Positions 40,988 to 50,145 of a stretch of 64,000 bases of DNA are shown one piece after another. The first letter of the stretch is position 1. Each line of letters begins with the position of its first letter. The stretch comes from Streptomyces barringtoniae (GTDB lineage Bacteria; Actinomycetota; Actinomycetes; Streptomycetales; Streptomycetaceae): contig NZ_JAJHNP010000016.1 in the NCBI RefSeq assembly GCF_020819595.1, positions 143,988 through 207,987 of the forward strand. The letters run 5' to 3'. A model generated the notes under the pieces. The model had not been told where the DNA came from, made no database searches, and saw only the letters and a program-made list of their open reading frames with translations. The translations under genes were made by a program, and so were the position numbers.

Positions 40988-41758
40988 GTGAGCACCACCC
41001 CCGGCACCAACCCCAGTACCACTCCCGGCACCGCCCGCCAGCCGCCTTCCGCCTCCGCGCCGGTCTCACTGACCGAACGCCGGAAGGCCGAGACCCGCAC
41101 GGAGATCGCCCGGGCGGCGGCCGCCCTGTTCGTCCGCCAGGGCCTGCGGGCGACCCGCGCCGAGGACATCGCACAGGCCGCCGGCATCGCGCCGCGCACC
41201 TTCTACCGCTACTTCGCCACCAAGGAGGAAGCGGTCGCCCCCCTCTACGGGGCGGGCGCCCAGCGCTGGACGGAAGCGGTCCGCTCGGCCCCGGCCCACC
41301 TCGGTGTTCCCGAGGCCCTGGAGCACGCCGTACGGCACACCCTCACCCCCGGCGCCGGTGTCTCGGCGGCGTCCTGGGAATGGGTCCGCACCCTGATCCG
41401 CCTGGCCGACGCCAGCCCCGCCCTGCGCAAGGTCTGGGCAGAGGTCTGCCAGGCGTCCGAGCAGACCCTGGCCGAGATCCTCGCGAACCGGATCGCCTCA
41501 ACTGGCGCTTACGGGCACGGTGAGCACGACGGGCGCCGTGGTGGGCGCGACAACGTTGCCCCGGAACCCATACCCCCCGCACCGGTCACCCCCGACCTCC
41601 GTTTCGCCGCGGCCGTCGCCGGCGCCGCCGTCCGCGTGGCCGTGGAGTCCTGGGCCGCCACCTCCTCCCCGCCCATCGGTCCGGAAGGCCCCGCGAGCCT
41701 GGCGCTGCGCAACCTCGCGTCCCTGCGGGACTTCTGCTGGGGCAACGACGGAGACTAG
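40988..41758 (+). CDS. TetR-family regulator
   Basis: 256 residues from GTG 40988. A Thr/Pro-rich head, then the helix-turn-helix at about 30-80 (ETRTEIARAAAALFVRQGL, AEDIAQAAGIAPRTFYRYF). The ligand part is interrupted by a Gly/His/Arg-rich piece near 178-190. It lies 161 bp from the divergent MerR gene; the pair may share regulation. Target unknown. Confidence 0.87.
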   Translation: MSTTPGTNPSTTPGTARQPPSASAPVSLTERRKAETRTEIARAAAALFVRQGLRATRAEDIAQAAGIAPRTFYRYFATKEEAVAPLYGAGAQRWTEAVRSAPAHLGVPEALEHAVRHTLTPGAGVSAASWEWVRTLIRLADASPALRKVWAEVCQASEQTLAEILANRIASTGAYGHGEHDGRRGGRDNVAPEPIPPAPVTPDLRFAAAVAGAAVRVAVESWAATSSPPIGPEGPASLALRNLASLRDFCWGNDGD

Positions 41759-41803
41759 GGCCTGTCGTCCCCGAACGGCCCTGCCTCGGCGACCTCCTCG
41801 AGT

Positions 41804-42769
41804 TCATCCACCCCCGGCCCGGCTCAGCCGACCGCCCAACTCGCGTATGTTTTGTGCCAGTTCGCTCGGCCCTCCTACCGTGAACTCGTACCCCGTCATC
41901 GCCAGCCGCACCGCCAGCCACTCCAGCGGATCACCGGAGGTACCCCGCAGCACACAACCGCCCTCGCCGTCGTCCTCCGGCACCCCGAGCCACGACGACA
42001 GGCGCGCGGAGACCTGTTCCGCCGGCGCGGCGAACCGCACCTCGAACTCGTACGTCTCCTGCCGCCGGTGGATGGACTGCCGCAGGTACTCCGCCGCGCT
42101 TCCGGTCGGCAACTCCCGTGGCGCGAAGCGGACTCCGGTCGCGAACGGCTCGCTGACCCGGTCCACCCGGAAGGTCCGCCAGTCGGCGCGGTCGAGGTCG
42201 TAGGCGACGAGGTACCAGCGGCGTCCGGTCGACACCAGCCGGTGCGGTTCGGTCAGCCGCCGTGACGCGCTGCCGTCCTTGGCGCGGTAGGCGAACCTCA
42301 GCCGCTCGTGCCCCGCCACCGTGGAGGCCATCACGGTCAGCGTCTCCGGCGCGATGGTCGGCCCGTCCCCGCTGGTCAGCGGTGTCGTCGCGGCCTGGAG
42401 CGTGGACACCCGGTGGCGCAGCCGGGCCGGCAGTACCTGCTCCAGCTTGGCCAGGGCCCGCACGGACGCCTCGTCCACGCCCTCCACCGCATGCCCGGCA
42501 CCGGCCCGCAGCCCCACCGCGATCGCCACCGCCTCCTCGTCGTCCAGCACCAGCGGCGGCAGCGCCTTGCCGGCGACCAGCCGGTATCCGCCGTCGGCCC
42601 CTTTGCTGGCCTGCACGGGATATCCCAGCTCCCGCAACCGGTCGATGTCCCGCCGCACGGTACGCCGGGACACCCCGAGCCGCTCGGCCAGCTCACCGCC
42701 GGGCCACTCACGGGGGGTCTGGAGCAGGGAGAGGAGCTGCAACAGCCGGGCCGGGGTGTCTGTCGTCAT
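41804..42769 (-). CDS. WYL-domain regulator (YafY/DeoR-like HTH)
   Basis: 321 residues from ATG 42769. N-terminal winged helix (LAERLGVSRRTVRRDIDRLR, 27-46), WYL domain at about 135-210 (RRWYLVAYDLDRADWRTFRVDRV) and a C-terminal WCX part. It is divergent from an MFS exporter 41 bp away, the common arrangement for a local repressor of a drug pump. The ligand may be a nucleotide or metabolite; WYL proteins often sense small molecules. Confidence 0.88.
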   Translation of the reverse strand: MTTDTPARLLQLLSLLQTPREWPGGELAERLGVSRRTVRRDIDRLRELGYPVQASKGADGGYRLVAGKALPPLVLDDEEAVAIAVGLRAGAGHAVEGVDEASVRALAKLEQVLPARLRHRVSTLQAATTPLTSGDGPTIAPETLTVMASTVAGHERLRFAYRAKDGSASRRLTEPHRLVSTGRRWYLVAYDLDRADWRTFRVDRVSEPFATGVRFAPRELPTGSAAEYLRQSIHRRQETYEFEVRFAAPAEQVSARLSSWLGVPEDDGEGGCVLRGTSGDPLEWLAVRLAMTGYEFTVGGPSELAQNIRELGGRLSRAGGG

Positions 42770-42790
42770 GAGTACGAGGATGCCGCACAA

Positions 42791-42822
42791 GTAGGACATG
42801 ATCTGACCTAATGGCCTCCTAC
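42791..42822. promoter_or_regulatory. Possible operator between the WYL regulator and MFS genes
   Basis: GTAGGA (42791-42796) and TCCTAC (42817-42822), inverted, 20 nt apart. The right arm lies in the first codons if ATG 42811 is used, so ATG 42832 may be the true MFS start. Confidence 0.35.
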
Positions 42823-44442
42823 CTTGAGCGCATGACCCACGGCGACGACAAGACACTCCAGGGGCGCGGAACCGCGTCGATCAGCGGCCCCGCCGCGGGG
42901 CGCGACAAGCCTCGGACGACCGGCACCCAGGAGACCGCACCCAGCCCCACGGCGCTGCACGAACCCACCTCCGACCGAACCCGCTGGCTGGCCCTGACCA
43001 TCGTCATGGCCGCGGCCTTCATGGACCTGGTCGACGTGACGATCGTCAACATCGCCATCCCGTCCATAAAGCGGAGCGCCCACGCGTCGGTCAGCCAGAT
43101 CCAGTGGATAACCGCCGGCTACGCCCTGGCCTTCGCCGCAGCTCTCATCACCGGCGGACGTCTCGGCGACATCCATGGCCGCAAACGGCTGTTCCTGATC
43201 GGTATCGGCGGCTTCACCCTCGCCTCCGCCCTGTGCGGCTTCGCCGCGAACCCGGAGATGCTGGTCGCCTCCCGCATCCTGCAGGGCGGTATGGCGGCGA
43301 TGATGGTGCCGCAGGTGCTGTCGATCGTGCACGCCACCTTCCCGGCCCATGAACGCGGCAAGGTGTTCGGCCTGTTCGGCGCGGTCGTCGGCCTGGGCGC
43401 GGTCTCCGGACCGCTGCTCGGCGCTCTCCTGACGGAGTGGAACCTCTTCGGGCTCGAATGGCGGCCCATCTTCCTCATCAACCTCCCCGTCGGCATCCTG
43501 GCCTGGCTGCTCGGACGTCGATTCATCACCGAATCGAAGGCCCCCAAGGCGCTGAAGCTGGACCTCGTCGGTGTCGCCCTGGTCTCGCTGGGCCTGCTGA
43601 TGCTGCTCTATCCGCTCACCCGCGGCCGTGAACTGGGCTGGCCGCTGTGGGGGTACCTCTGCATGGCCGGCGCGCTCGCCGTCTTCGCGGCGCTGGTGTC
43701 GTACGAAAAACGGAAGGCGGCCAGGGACGGTTCCCCGCTCGTCGAACTGTCCCTCTTCCGGGTGAAGAGCTTCGCCGCGGGCATCGCCGTGCAGACCGTT
43801 TTCGGGGTCGCGCTCGGCATCTTCTTCCTGGTCTGGACGCTGTACATGCAGATCGGCCTGGGCTGGAGCCCGCTGCGGGCCGGGCTGACCGGTGTGCCGT
43901 TCTCCCTCGCGGTGTCGACGGCGGCCGGGATGTCGGTGCAGAAGCTCGTTCCGAGGTTCGGGCGGAAGGTGCTCCAGGCGGGCGCGCTGGTCATGGCCGC
44001 GGGCGTGCTGCTCTACCTCTGGGAGGCGCACCGGTACGGCCTCGCCATCGCCTCCTGGCAGATGGCCCTGCCGCTGGTCGTGATGGGCGTCGGGATGGGG
44101 CTGATCGTCGCCCCGCTGACGGACGCGGTGCTGTCGGAGGTGCCGCGCGAGCACGCCGGGTCCGCGTCCGGGCTGATCAACACGGTGCAGCAGATGGGCA
44201 ACGCGCTCGGCCTGGGGCTCGTGTCGGTGGTGTTCTTCGGTGAGATCGGCGACCGGCTGGCCCCGGCCCAGGTCGGCCCGGCCTTCGTGCACGCCTTCCA
44301 GCACGCCCTGTGGTGGGTCGCCGGGATCATGGGCGCGATCTTCCTGCTGATGTCCGCCCTGCCGAAGCGGCCGGCGCACCACGAGGAGGGCGCCGAAGCG
44401 GAGCTGCCCGCACTGGAGCGGGAACCGGAACTGGTGCCCTGA
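42811..44442 (+). CDS. DHA2-type MFS exporter
   Basis: 543 residues from ATG 42811, or 536 from ATG 42832. About 14 membrane segments with AFMDLVDVTIVNIAIPSI in the first helix and GGRLGDIHGRKRLF as motif A. It resembles EmrB/QacA-type drug exporters. A polar head of about 50 residues lies before the first segment. It is divergent from the WYL regulator and ends at a strong terminator. Confidence 0.9.
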   Translation: MASYLERMTHGDDKTLQGRGTASISGPAAGRDKPRTTGTQETAPSPTALHEPTSDRTRWLALTIVMAAAFMDLVDVTIVNIAIPSIKRSAHASVSQIQWITAGYALAFAAALITGGRLGDIHGRKRLFLIGIGGFTLASALCGFAANPEMLVASRILQGGMAAMMVPQVLSIVHATFPAHERGKVFGLFGAVVGLGAVSGPLLGALLTEWNLFGLEWRPIFLINLPVGILAWLLGRRFITESKAPKALKLDLVGVALVSLGLLMLLYPLTRGRELGWPLWGYLCMAGALAVFAALVSYEKRKAARDGSPLVELSLFRVKSFAAGIAVQTVFGVALGIFFLVWTLYMQIGLGWSPLRAGLTGVPFSLAVSTAAGMSVQKLVPRFGRKVLQAGALVMAAGVLLYLWEAHRYGLAIASWQMALPLVVMGVGMGLIVAPLTDAVLSEVPREHAGSASGLINTVQQMGNALGLGLVSVVFFGEIGDRLAPAQVGPAFVHAFQHALWWVAGIMGAIFLLMSALPKRPAHHEEGAEAELPALEREPELVP

Positions 44443-44453
44443 CCAGGCACGAA

Positions 44454-44487
44454 GGGGCCCGGCACCGACAAGGGTGCCGGGCCCCTC
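44454..44487 (+). terminator. Hairpin terminator after the MFS exporter
   Basis: Perfect 14-bp arms (44454-44467 and 44474-44487), 6-nt loop, 11 nt after the stop. Confidence 0.85.
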
Positions 44488-44637
44488 TGCTGTCTTCGGG
44501 CACTTCGGAAGTCCGATCACGCCCGGTTGAAGTCCGAACCTGTTTACTTTGCAGAAATCCGGGCGTAGCCTCAGCTTGAAACCACACGTTCGGGCACCAC
44601 TCGGAAGTGAACGGACAGTCAGACGGAGGCCAACGAG

Positions 44638-45399
44638 ATGTACGCACCGGAACGGCAGCAGGAGATCCTCCGGCTCGCACGTGACGGCGGCCGGGTGGAC
44701 GTGCTGTCGCTCGCCGAGGAGTTCCAGGTCACGGCGGAAACGATCCGCCGCGATCTGAAGGCCCTCGACCGCGCCGGCCTCGTCCGCCGGGTGCACGGCG
44801 GTGCCATCCCGGTCGGCCGCCTCGACTTCGAACCGGACCTCACCGAGCGCGAGTCCACCGCGGCCGACGAGAAGGACCGCATCGCCAAGGCCGCCCTCGG
44901 CGAACTGCCGACCGAGGGCACGATGATCCTCGACGCCGGTACGACGGTCGCCCGGGTCGCCGCCGCGATCCCGCTCGAGGCCACCCTGACCGTCGTCACG
45001 CACAGCCTGCCCATAGCCGCCCGCCTCGCCGACCATCCGGGCATCCAGCTCCACCTGGTCGGGGGGCGCGTACGGCACCGTACGCGCGCCGCCGTGGACG
45101 CCTGGGCGCTCCGCGCGTACGGCGAGATCCGCGCCGACGTGCTGTTCGTGGCGGCGAACGGCTTCTCCGCCGAGCACGGCCTGACCACCCCGGACCTCGC
45201 CGAGGCCGCGGTCAAGCGGGCCGCGGTCGCCGCCGCCCGGCGCGTGGTGCTGCTGGCCGACTCCGCCAAGCACGGCCAGGAGCACTTCGCCCGCTTCGGT
45301 GACCTGAGCGACGTGGACCTGTTGATCACCGACGACGGGCTGAGCCCGGAAGACGCCGCCGCGATCGAGCGCGGCGGCACGGAAGTGGTGCGCGCATGA
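44638..45399 (+). CDS. fruR: DeoR-family repressor of the fructose operon
   Basis: 253 residues from ATG 44638. DeoR-type winged helix (LSLAEEFQVTAETIRRDLKAL, about 24-44), then the sugar-phosphate domain (DAGTTVARVAAAIP, VAANGFSAEHGLTTPD). It overlaps fruK by 4 nt (ATGA), so it is in the operon it controls. The natural signal is probably fructose 1-phosphate, as for relatives. Confidence 0.9.
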   Translation: MYAPERQQEILRLARDGGRVDVLSLAEEFQVTAETIRRDLKALDRAGLVRRVHGGAIPVGRLDFEPDLTERESTAADEKDRIAKAALGELPTEGTMILDAGTTVARVAAAIPLEATLTVVTHSLPIAARLADHPGIQLHLVGGRVRHRTRAAVDAWALRAYGEIRADVLFVAANGFSAEHGLTTPDLAEAAVKRAAVAAARRVVLLADSAKHGQEHFARFGDLSDVDLLITDDGLSPEDAAAIERGGTEVVRA

Positions 45400-46343
45400 T
45401 CCTCACCGTCACCCCCAACCCCTCCCTCGACCGCACCTACGAGGTCCAGGCCCTGAAGCGCGGCGAGGTCATCCGTGCCGAGACCGAGCGCATGGACCCC
45501 GGCGGCAAGGGCGTGAACGTCTCGCGCGCCGTCGCGGCCGGCGGCCGGCGCACGGTCGCCGTTCTGCCCCTGGGTGGTGCGCCGGGGGCGCTCATCGCCG
45601 ACCTGCTCGACGCGCAGGGCATCGAGGTCGCGCCGGTCCCGATCGCCGGAGCCACCCGCTCGAACATCGCGCTCGCGGAGTCGGACGGGGTGCTCACGAA
45701 GATCAACGCGCCGGGTCCCGAGCTCTCGGAGTCCGAGCAGGAGCTCCTCCTGGACACCGTGCGCGAGCAGTCCCGCGACGCCGACTGGATCGCGTGCTGC
45801 GGCAGCCTGCCCCGGGGGCTCGCGCCCTCGTGGTACGCCGACGTCGTCACGCGGGCGCACGCTGGGGGCGCGCGTATCGCGCTGGACACCTCGGGGCGTG
45901 CGCTGCTGGAGGCGCTGCGCGCGCGGCCCGACGTGGTGAAGCCGAACGCCGAGGAACTCGCGGAAGCCGTCGGGCGCCCCCTGGCGACCGTGGGCGACGC
46001 GCTGAAGGCGGCCGAGGAGGTGCGCGGCATGGGCGCGCGCGCCGTGCTCGCGAGCCTCGGCGCCGACGGGCAACTCCTCGTGGAGGACTCCGGCGCATGG
46101 TTCGCCACCGCGCGCGTGGACACCGTCCGCAGCAACGTCGGCGCCGGCGACTCCTCCCTCGCCGGTTTCCTGATCGCCGGCGGCAGCGGCCCCGAGGCCC
46201 TCGCCTCCGCCGTCGCCCACGGCGCCGCCGCCGTCCAGCTCCCCGGCAGCGTCATGCCGACCCCCGCCGACCTGGATCCGTCGGCGGTGACCGTCACGGC
46301 CGAGATCCCGCTCGACCGCGAACTGACGGAGCCGGTGTCATGA
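45396..46343 (+). CDS. fruK: 1-phosphofructokinase
   Basis: 315 residues from ATG 45396. PfkB-family kinase: TVTPNPSLDRTYEV start, DPGGKGVNVSRAVAAGG (first signature) and NVGAGDSSLAGFL (second signature with the catalytic Asp). It makes fructose 1,6-bisphosphate from the fructose 1-phosphate delivered by FruA. Between fruR (4-nt overlap) and fruA (280 bp downstream); the gap has a doubtful Pro-rich frame only. Confidence 0.94.
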   Translation: MILTVTPNPSLDRTYEVQALKRGEVIRAETERMDPGGKGVNVSRAVAAGGRRTVAVLPLGGAPGALIADLLDAQGIEVAPVPIAGATRSNIALAESDGVLTKINAPGPELSESEQELLLDTVREQSRDADWIACCGSLPRGLAPSWYADVVTRAHAGGARIALDTSGRALLEALRARPDVVKPNAEELAEAVGRPLATVGDALKAAEEVRGMGARAVLASLGADGQLLVEDSGAWFATARVDTVRSNVGAGDSSLAGFLIAGGSGPEALASAVAHGAAAVQLPGSVMPTPADLDPSAVTVTAEIPLDRELTEPVS

Positions 46344-46623
46344 ACGCCTTCGCGCTCCGCGGCCCCCGCCCCGGCACCCGGCGGCAGGGCGCTTGCACCG
46401 CGTCCGCACCCCAGGACGCGCCCACCCGGCCTGCCCCGAAGCGGCGAGGCTCCCCGTTACCGGCCGCTGTCCCCGGCGGCGCGGCCGGCCCAGCCGCCGT
46501 ACCGCCCCCGGGAGGCAGGGTTTCCCCGGCTCCGCCTCCCGCACCACCTCATCCCCCCACCGCACCCCGTCCCCTTTTCGCCCACCCCTCTCCCCGGGCG
46601 ATACGCGTGCATAGGAGCCCGCG

Positions 46624-48834
46624 ATGAGCGACATGATCACCGCGGACCTGGTCGATCTCGACCTGTCCGCCGACACCAAGGAAGCGGCGGCGCGCGCCCT
46701 CGCCGAGCGCATGGTGGCCCAGGGCCGGGTGACCGACCTGGGGGGCTTCCTCGCCGACGTGGCCGCCCGTGAGGCGCAGATGCCGACCGGCCTCGACGGC
46801 GGCATCGGCATCCCGCACTGCCGCAGCGCCCATGTCACCGAGCCGAGCCTCGCCTTCGGCCGCAGCGCCGCGGGCATCGACTTCGGCGCCGCGGACGGCC
46901 CGGCCGACCTGATCTTCCTGATCGCGGCCCCGGCCGGTGCCGACGACGCCCACCTCACGATCCTCTCCGCACTGGCCCGCCAGCTGATGAACACCGACTT
47001 CACCTCGGCGCTGCGTGCGGTGGCCGACGCGGAGACGGCGGCGGCGCTGATCCGCGGGGACGAGACGCCGAGTACGGCGCAGGCGCCGGCGTCTTCCGAG
47101 GAGAGCACGGGCGTGAGCGAGGGCGCGGGCGCCGCTCAGGGGGCCGTGGGCGCCGCAGGCGCTGCGAGCGCCGTGGGCGCCGCGGGCGCATCCGAAGACT
47201 CCGCTGCGGCGTCGGTGGCGGCCTCCGCCGACGCCGCAGCGGGCACCACGGCGCAGACGCCGGGCGCATCCGCCCCGGCGCAGACGACCCCCGCGGGCGC
47301 CGGCTCCGCTGCGGACACCGGCGAACGCCCCTTCCGTATCGTCGCCGTCACCTCCTGCCCGACCGGCATCGCGCACACCTACATGGCGGCCGAGTCCCTG
47401 GAGAACGCGGGACGCGAGGCGGGCGTCGAACTCGTCGTCGAGACACAGGGCTCGGCCGGCTTCACCCGGCTGGACCCGGCGGTGATCGCGGCGGCGGACG
47501 CCGTGATCTTCGCGCACGACGTCCCCGTACGCGACAAGGACCGCTTCGCCGGCAAGCCGACCGTCGACGTCGGAGTGAAGGCGGGCATCAACCGCCCCGT
47601 GGAACTCATCACGGAGGTGCGCGCGAAGGCGGCGCGCGGCGAGAGGAGCGCACCGGCGCCCGCGGCGGGCGGTACGCCGGTCGAGCGCGCGGGCGACTCC
47701 ACCGAGGGCTACGGCACCAGGCTCCGCAAGTGGCTGATGAGCGGCGTGAGCTACATGGTTCCGTTCGTCGCCGCGGGCGGCCTCCTCATCGCCCTGGGCT
47801 TCGCGATCGGCGGCTACAAGATCAACAAGGCGCCGTCGGTGATGGACCACTTCGTGTGGACCCAGGCCGACAGCTGGGGCGCCCTGCTGTTCCAGATCGG
47901 CGCCGTGGCCTTCGGCTTCCTGGTCCCGGTCCTGGCCGGCTACATCGCCTACGGCATGGCCGACCGGCCCGGCCTGGTTCCCGGCTTCGTCGGCGGCGCG
48001 ATCTCGCTGACCATCAACGCGGGCTTCCTCGGCGGCCTCGCGGCCGGTCTGATCGCCGGTGGCGTGGTGATGGCCATCCAGAGGGTGCGGATCCCCCCGG
48101 CGTTGCGCGGCATCATGCCGGTGGTGGTGATCCCGCTGATCTCCTCGGCGATCGTCGGATTCCTGATGTTCGTCGTCATCGGCAAGCCCATCGCCAGCGC
48201 CCAGAAGGGTCTCACCGACTGGCTGAACGGCCTCACCGGCACCAACGCGGTCCTGCTCGGCGCCCTGCTCGGCCTGATGATGTGCTTCGACCTCGGCGGC
48301 CCGGTCAACAAGGTCGCCTACACCTTCGCCACCGCCGGTATCGCGGTCTCCAACCCCAGCGACTCCGCGATGAAGATCATGGCCGCCGTGATGGCGGCCG
48401 GCATGGTCCCGCCGCTGGCGATGGCCCTCGCCACCACCGTGCGCGGCAGGCTGTTCACACAGACCGAGCGCGAGAACGGCAAGGCCGCCTGGGTCCTGGG
48501 CGCCTCCTTCATCTCCGAGGGCGCCATCCCGTTCGCGGCGGCCGACCCGCTGCGCGTGATCCCCTCGTCGATGGTCGGCGGCGCACTCACCGGCGCCCTG
48601 TCGATGGCCTTCGGCGCCACGCTGCGCGCCCCGCACGGCGGCATCTTCGTGATCCCGCTGATCGGCAACCCGTTCCTCTACCTCATCGCCATCGCGGCCG
48701 GTGTCTGCGCCACCACGGCCCTGGTCGTCCTCCTCAAGGGCATGCGCAAGCAGACCCCGGAGACCACGGCCGCCGACCCCGCCACGAACGAGACCACCAC
48801 GACCAAGAAGACCAAGCAGCCCGTGGCGGCCTGA
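46624..48834 (+). CDS. fruA: Fructose PTS permease, fused IIA-IIB-IIC
   Basis: 736 residues from ATG 46624 with AGGAG 7 nt upstream. IIA domain about 1-145 with GIGIPHCRS (phosphorylated His65), an Ala/Gly/Ser linker 150-235, IIB domain with VTSCPTGIAHTYMAAE (Cys245), and a membrane IIC domain about 355-700. It imports fructose and phosphorylates it to fructose 1-phosphate using HPr. A charged tail ends with several Thr and Lys. Standard FruA order for Streptomyces. Confidence 0.95.
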   Translation: MSDMITADLVDLDLSADTKEAAARALAERMVAQGRVTDLGGFLADVAAREAQMPTGLDGGIGIPHCRSAHVTEPSLAFGRSAAGIDFGAADGPADLIFLIAAPAGADDAHLTILSALARQLMNTDFTSALRAVADAETAAALIRGDETPSTAQAPASSEESTGVSEGAGAAQGAVGAAGAASAVGAAGASEDSAAASVAASADAAAGTTAQTPGASAPAQTTPAGAGSAADTGERPFRIVAVTSCPTGIAHTYMAAESLENAGREAGVELVVETQGSAGFTRLDPAVIAAADAVIFAHDVPVRDKDRFAGKPTVDVGVKAGINRPVELITEVRAKAARGERSAPAPAAGGTPVERAGDSTEGYGTRLRKWLMSGVSYMVPFVAAGGLLIALGFAIGGYKINKAPSVMDHFVWTQADSWGALLFQIGAVAFGFLVPVLAGYIAYGMADRPGLVPGFVGGAISLTINAGFLGGLAAGLIAGGVVMAIQRVRIPPALRGIMPVVVIPLISSAIVGFLMFVVIGKPIASAQKGLTDWLNGLTGTNAVLLGALLGLMMCFDLGGPVNKVAYTFATAGIAVSNPSDSAMKIMAAVMAAGMVPPLAMALATTVRGRLFTQTERENGKAAWVLGASFISEGAIPFAAADPLRVIPSSMVGGALTGALSMAFGATLRAPHGGIFVIPLIGNPFLYLIAIAAGVCATTALVVLLKGMRKQTPETTAADPATNETTTTKKTKQPVAA

Positions 48835-48911
48835 GCACCGCACCACCTCCGCCACGCCTTGTCCCTTTGGCACGCTGTGAGTTGTTCACGGCACCTGCGA
48901 GATACGTCACG

Positions 48912-48933
48912 GTCCGGGACCAAAGTCCCGGAC
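48912..48933 (+). promoter_or_regulatory. DevR/DosR-like box
   Basis: GTCCGGGAC, CAAA, GTCCCGGAC: a 9-bp perfect palindrome that contains GGGACCAAAGTCCC, one base from the mycobacterial DosR core GGGACTWWAGTCCC. It lies 20 bp before the small gene at 48954. It could also be a hairpin ending fruA. Confidence 0.45.
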
Positions 48934-48953
48934 TGTGGTGTGTACTGGGGCGT

Positions 48954-49205
48954 ATGCCAGAGCATGTCTCGACTCTCCAGTTGGCCGGCGCGGCCGTCCT
49001 CGCCCTGGCCGGCGTGGCGTGGGCGATCGGCGTCATACGCCTGCTGCGCCGCTTCCGCGCGGAGGCCCTGCGAGAGCTCCGGGCTGCTCACCTCCCCTTC
49101 CTCCCGTCCCAGCCGCAGGCCGGCCCCGCGCTGGAGAAGGTGGATCTGACCCCCGCGGAACAGGACGCCTTCGCCGGGCTGATACGGCGCCTCGGCGATC
49201 ACTGA
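48954..49205 (+). CDS. Small membrane protein, unknown
   Basis: 83 residues from ATG 48954. One membrane segment (about 8-27, AGAAVLALAGVAWAIGVIRL), then a basic stretch and an acidic C-terminus (KVDLTPAEQDAFAGLIRRLG). Third-position G/C is high and the protein has a regular layout, so I take it as real. A DevR-like palindrome lies just before it. It converges with the 49242 gene. Confidence 0.7.
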   Translation: MPEHVSTLQLAGAAVLALAGVAWAIGVIRLLRRFRAEALRELRAAHLPFLPSQPQAGPALEKVDLTPAEQDAFAGLIRRLGDH

Positions 49206-49241
49206 CCGGACGAGCGCCGGCACCCGCCCCCTCGGCGCGCG

Positions 49242-49988
49242 CTACGCCCGGCGCGCCGCGCGCCGCTCCATGGCGTCCCGGGCCGCGTCCTCCGACATGT
49301 ACACCTCGCACATGTGCCGCCCGTCCGGCGTCGCCGTGTGCTCGACCTCCCACAGGGAGACCTCGCCGCCGTCCGGCAGCAGGAACGCGTGCTCGTACAG
49401 CGCGTAGCTCAGTCCCGCGCGCCCGGCGCGCCCCGGGCGCCCGAACGCCTGCGTGATCTCGTGCGCCGTCGCCGTCGCCAGCAGCGCCGCCGTCTTTGCG
49501 CCGGGCCGGTCCGGGTTCTCCGCGCGGCGCAGAAGCCGGCGCGCGTGGTCCGCCGAGCCGTCGGAGGCGAACACGTGCCGGGGTTCCGGGATCGCCCACA
49601 GCCGACTCAGTGCGGGCAGCTCGAACTCCGGCGTCTCCGGCGGCATCCCGAGCCGAGCCGTGGCCGTCTGCAGTTCCTCCTCGTCGGCGTACACCTCGCT
49701 CTCCGGGGCGCCGCCCGGCGTGGGGTTGTGCACGAGCTCCCACAGCGTGACGGCGGAGCCGTCGGCGAGCAGCCAGGTGTGCCGGTACGTCTCCCGGTGC
49801 CGCCCCGCGCTGTGATACGCGGAGTGCAGCGAACTGTCGTGCGCCAGCGCGCAGTCGAGCTGCCATATGACCTCGTCGGGCAGCTCGAAGGAGTTCAGGG
49901 CACGGCCGAGGAGTCGCTCGAGATGCTCCTCGGGAGACTCGGGCGACTCGGCTGGTTCGTACGCTGCCGTCTCGTACGGAACGCTCAA
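49242..49988 (-). CDS. DUF6227-like Streptomyces protein
   Basis: 248 residues from GTG 49988. Two similar halves: YRHTWLLADGSAVTLWELVH (about 68-87) and YALYEHAFLLPDGGEVSLWE (about 195-214), so an internal duplication is visible. I recall this as the Streptomyces-specific DUF6227 family. The first part is Pro/Glu-rich (ESPESPEEHLERLLGRALNS). Soluble, no catalytic motif seen. Function unknown. Confidence 0.75.
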   Translation of the reverse strand: MSVPYETAAYEPAESPESPEEHLERLLGRALNSFELPDEVIWQLDCALAHDSSLHSAYHSAGRHRETYRHTWLLADGSAVTLWELVHNPTPGGAPESEVYADEEELQTATARLGMPPETPEFELPALSRLWAIPEPRHVFASDGSADHARRLLRRAENPDRPGAKTAALLATATAHEITQAFGRPGRAGRAGLSYALYEHAFLLPDGGEVSLWEVEHTATPDGRHMCEVYMSEDAARDAMERRAARRA

Positions 49989-50145
49989 GGCATCTCCCGG
50001 CGTTGCTGCATGTCACCTTGTGGGTGCATACCGTAGCCCCTCGGCCGGACATCATGTCCGGGAACCGAGAAAACGTACGCCGGGAAAACGCGCGGGCCGC
50101 GCGAGAAGTTCCCGCACGGCCCCACGTGGAGTCAAAAACTGCCGC

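Noticed and set aside
46340..46627. A Pro/Arg-rich frame between fruK and fruA that overlaps both
   Set aside because: Low-complexity sequence without a ribosome site and with no protein-like pattern. It is more likely untranslated spacer.
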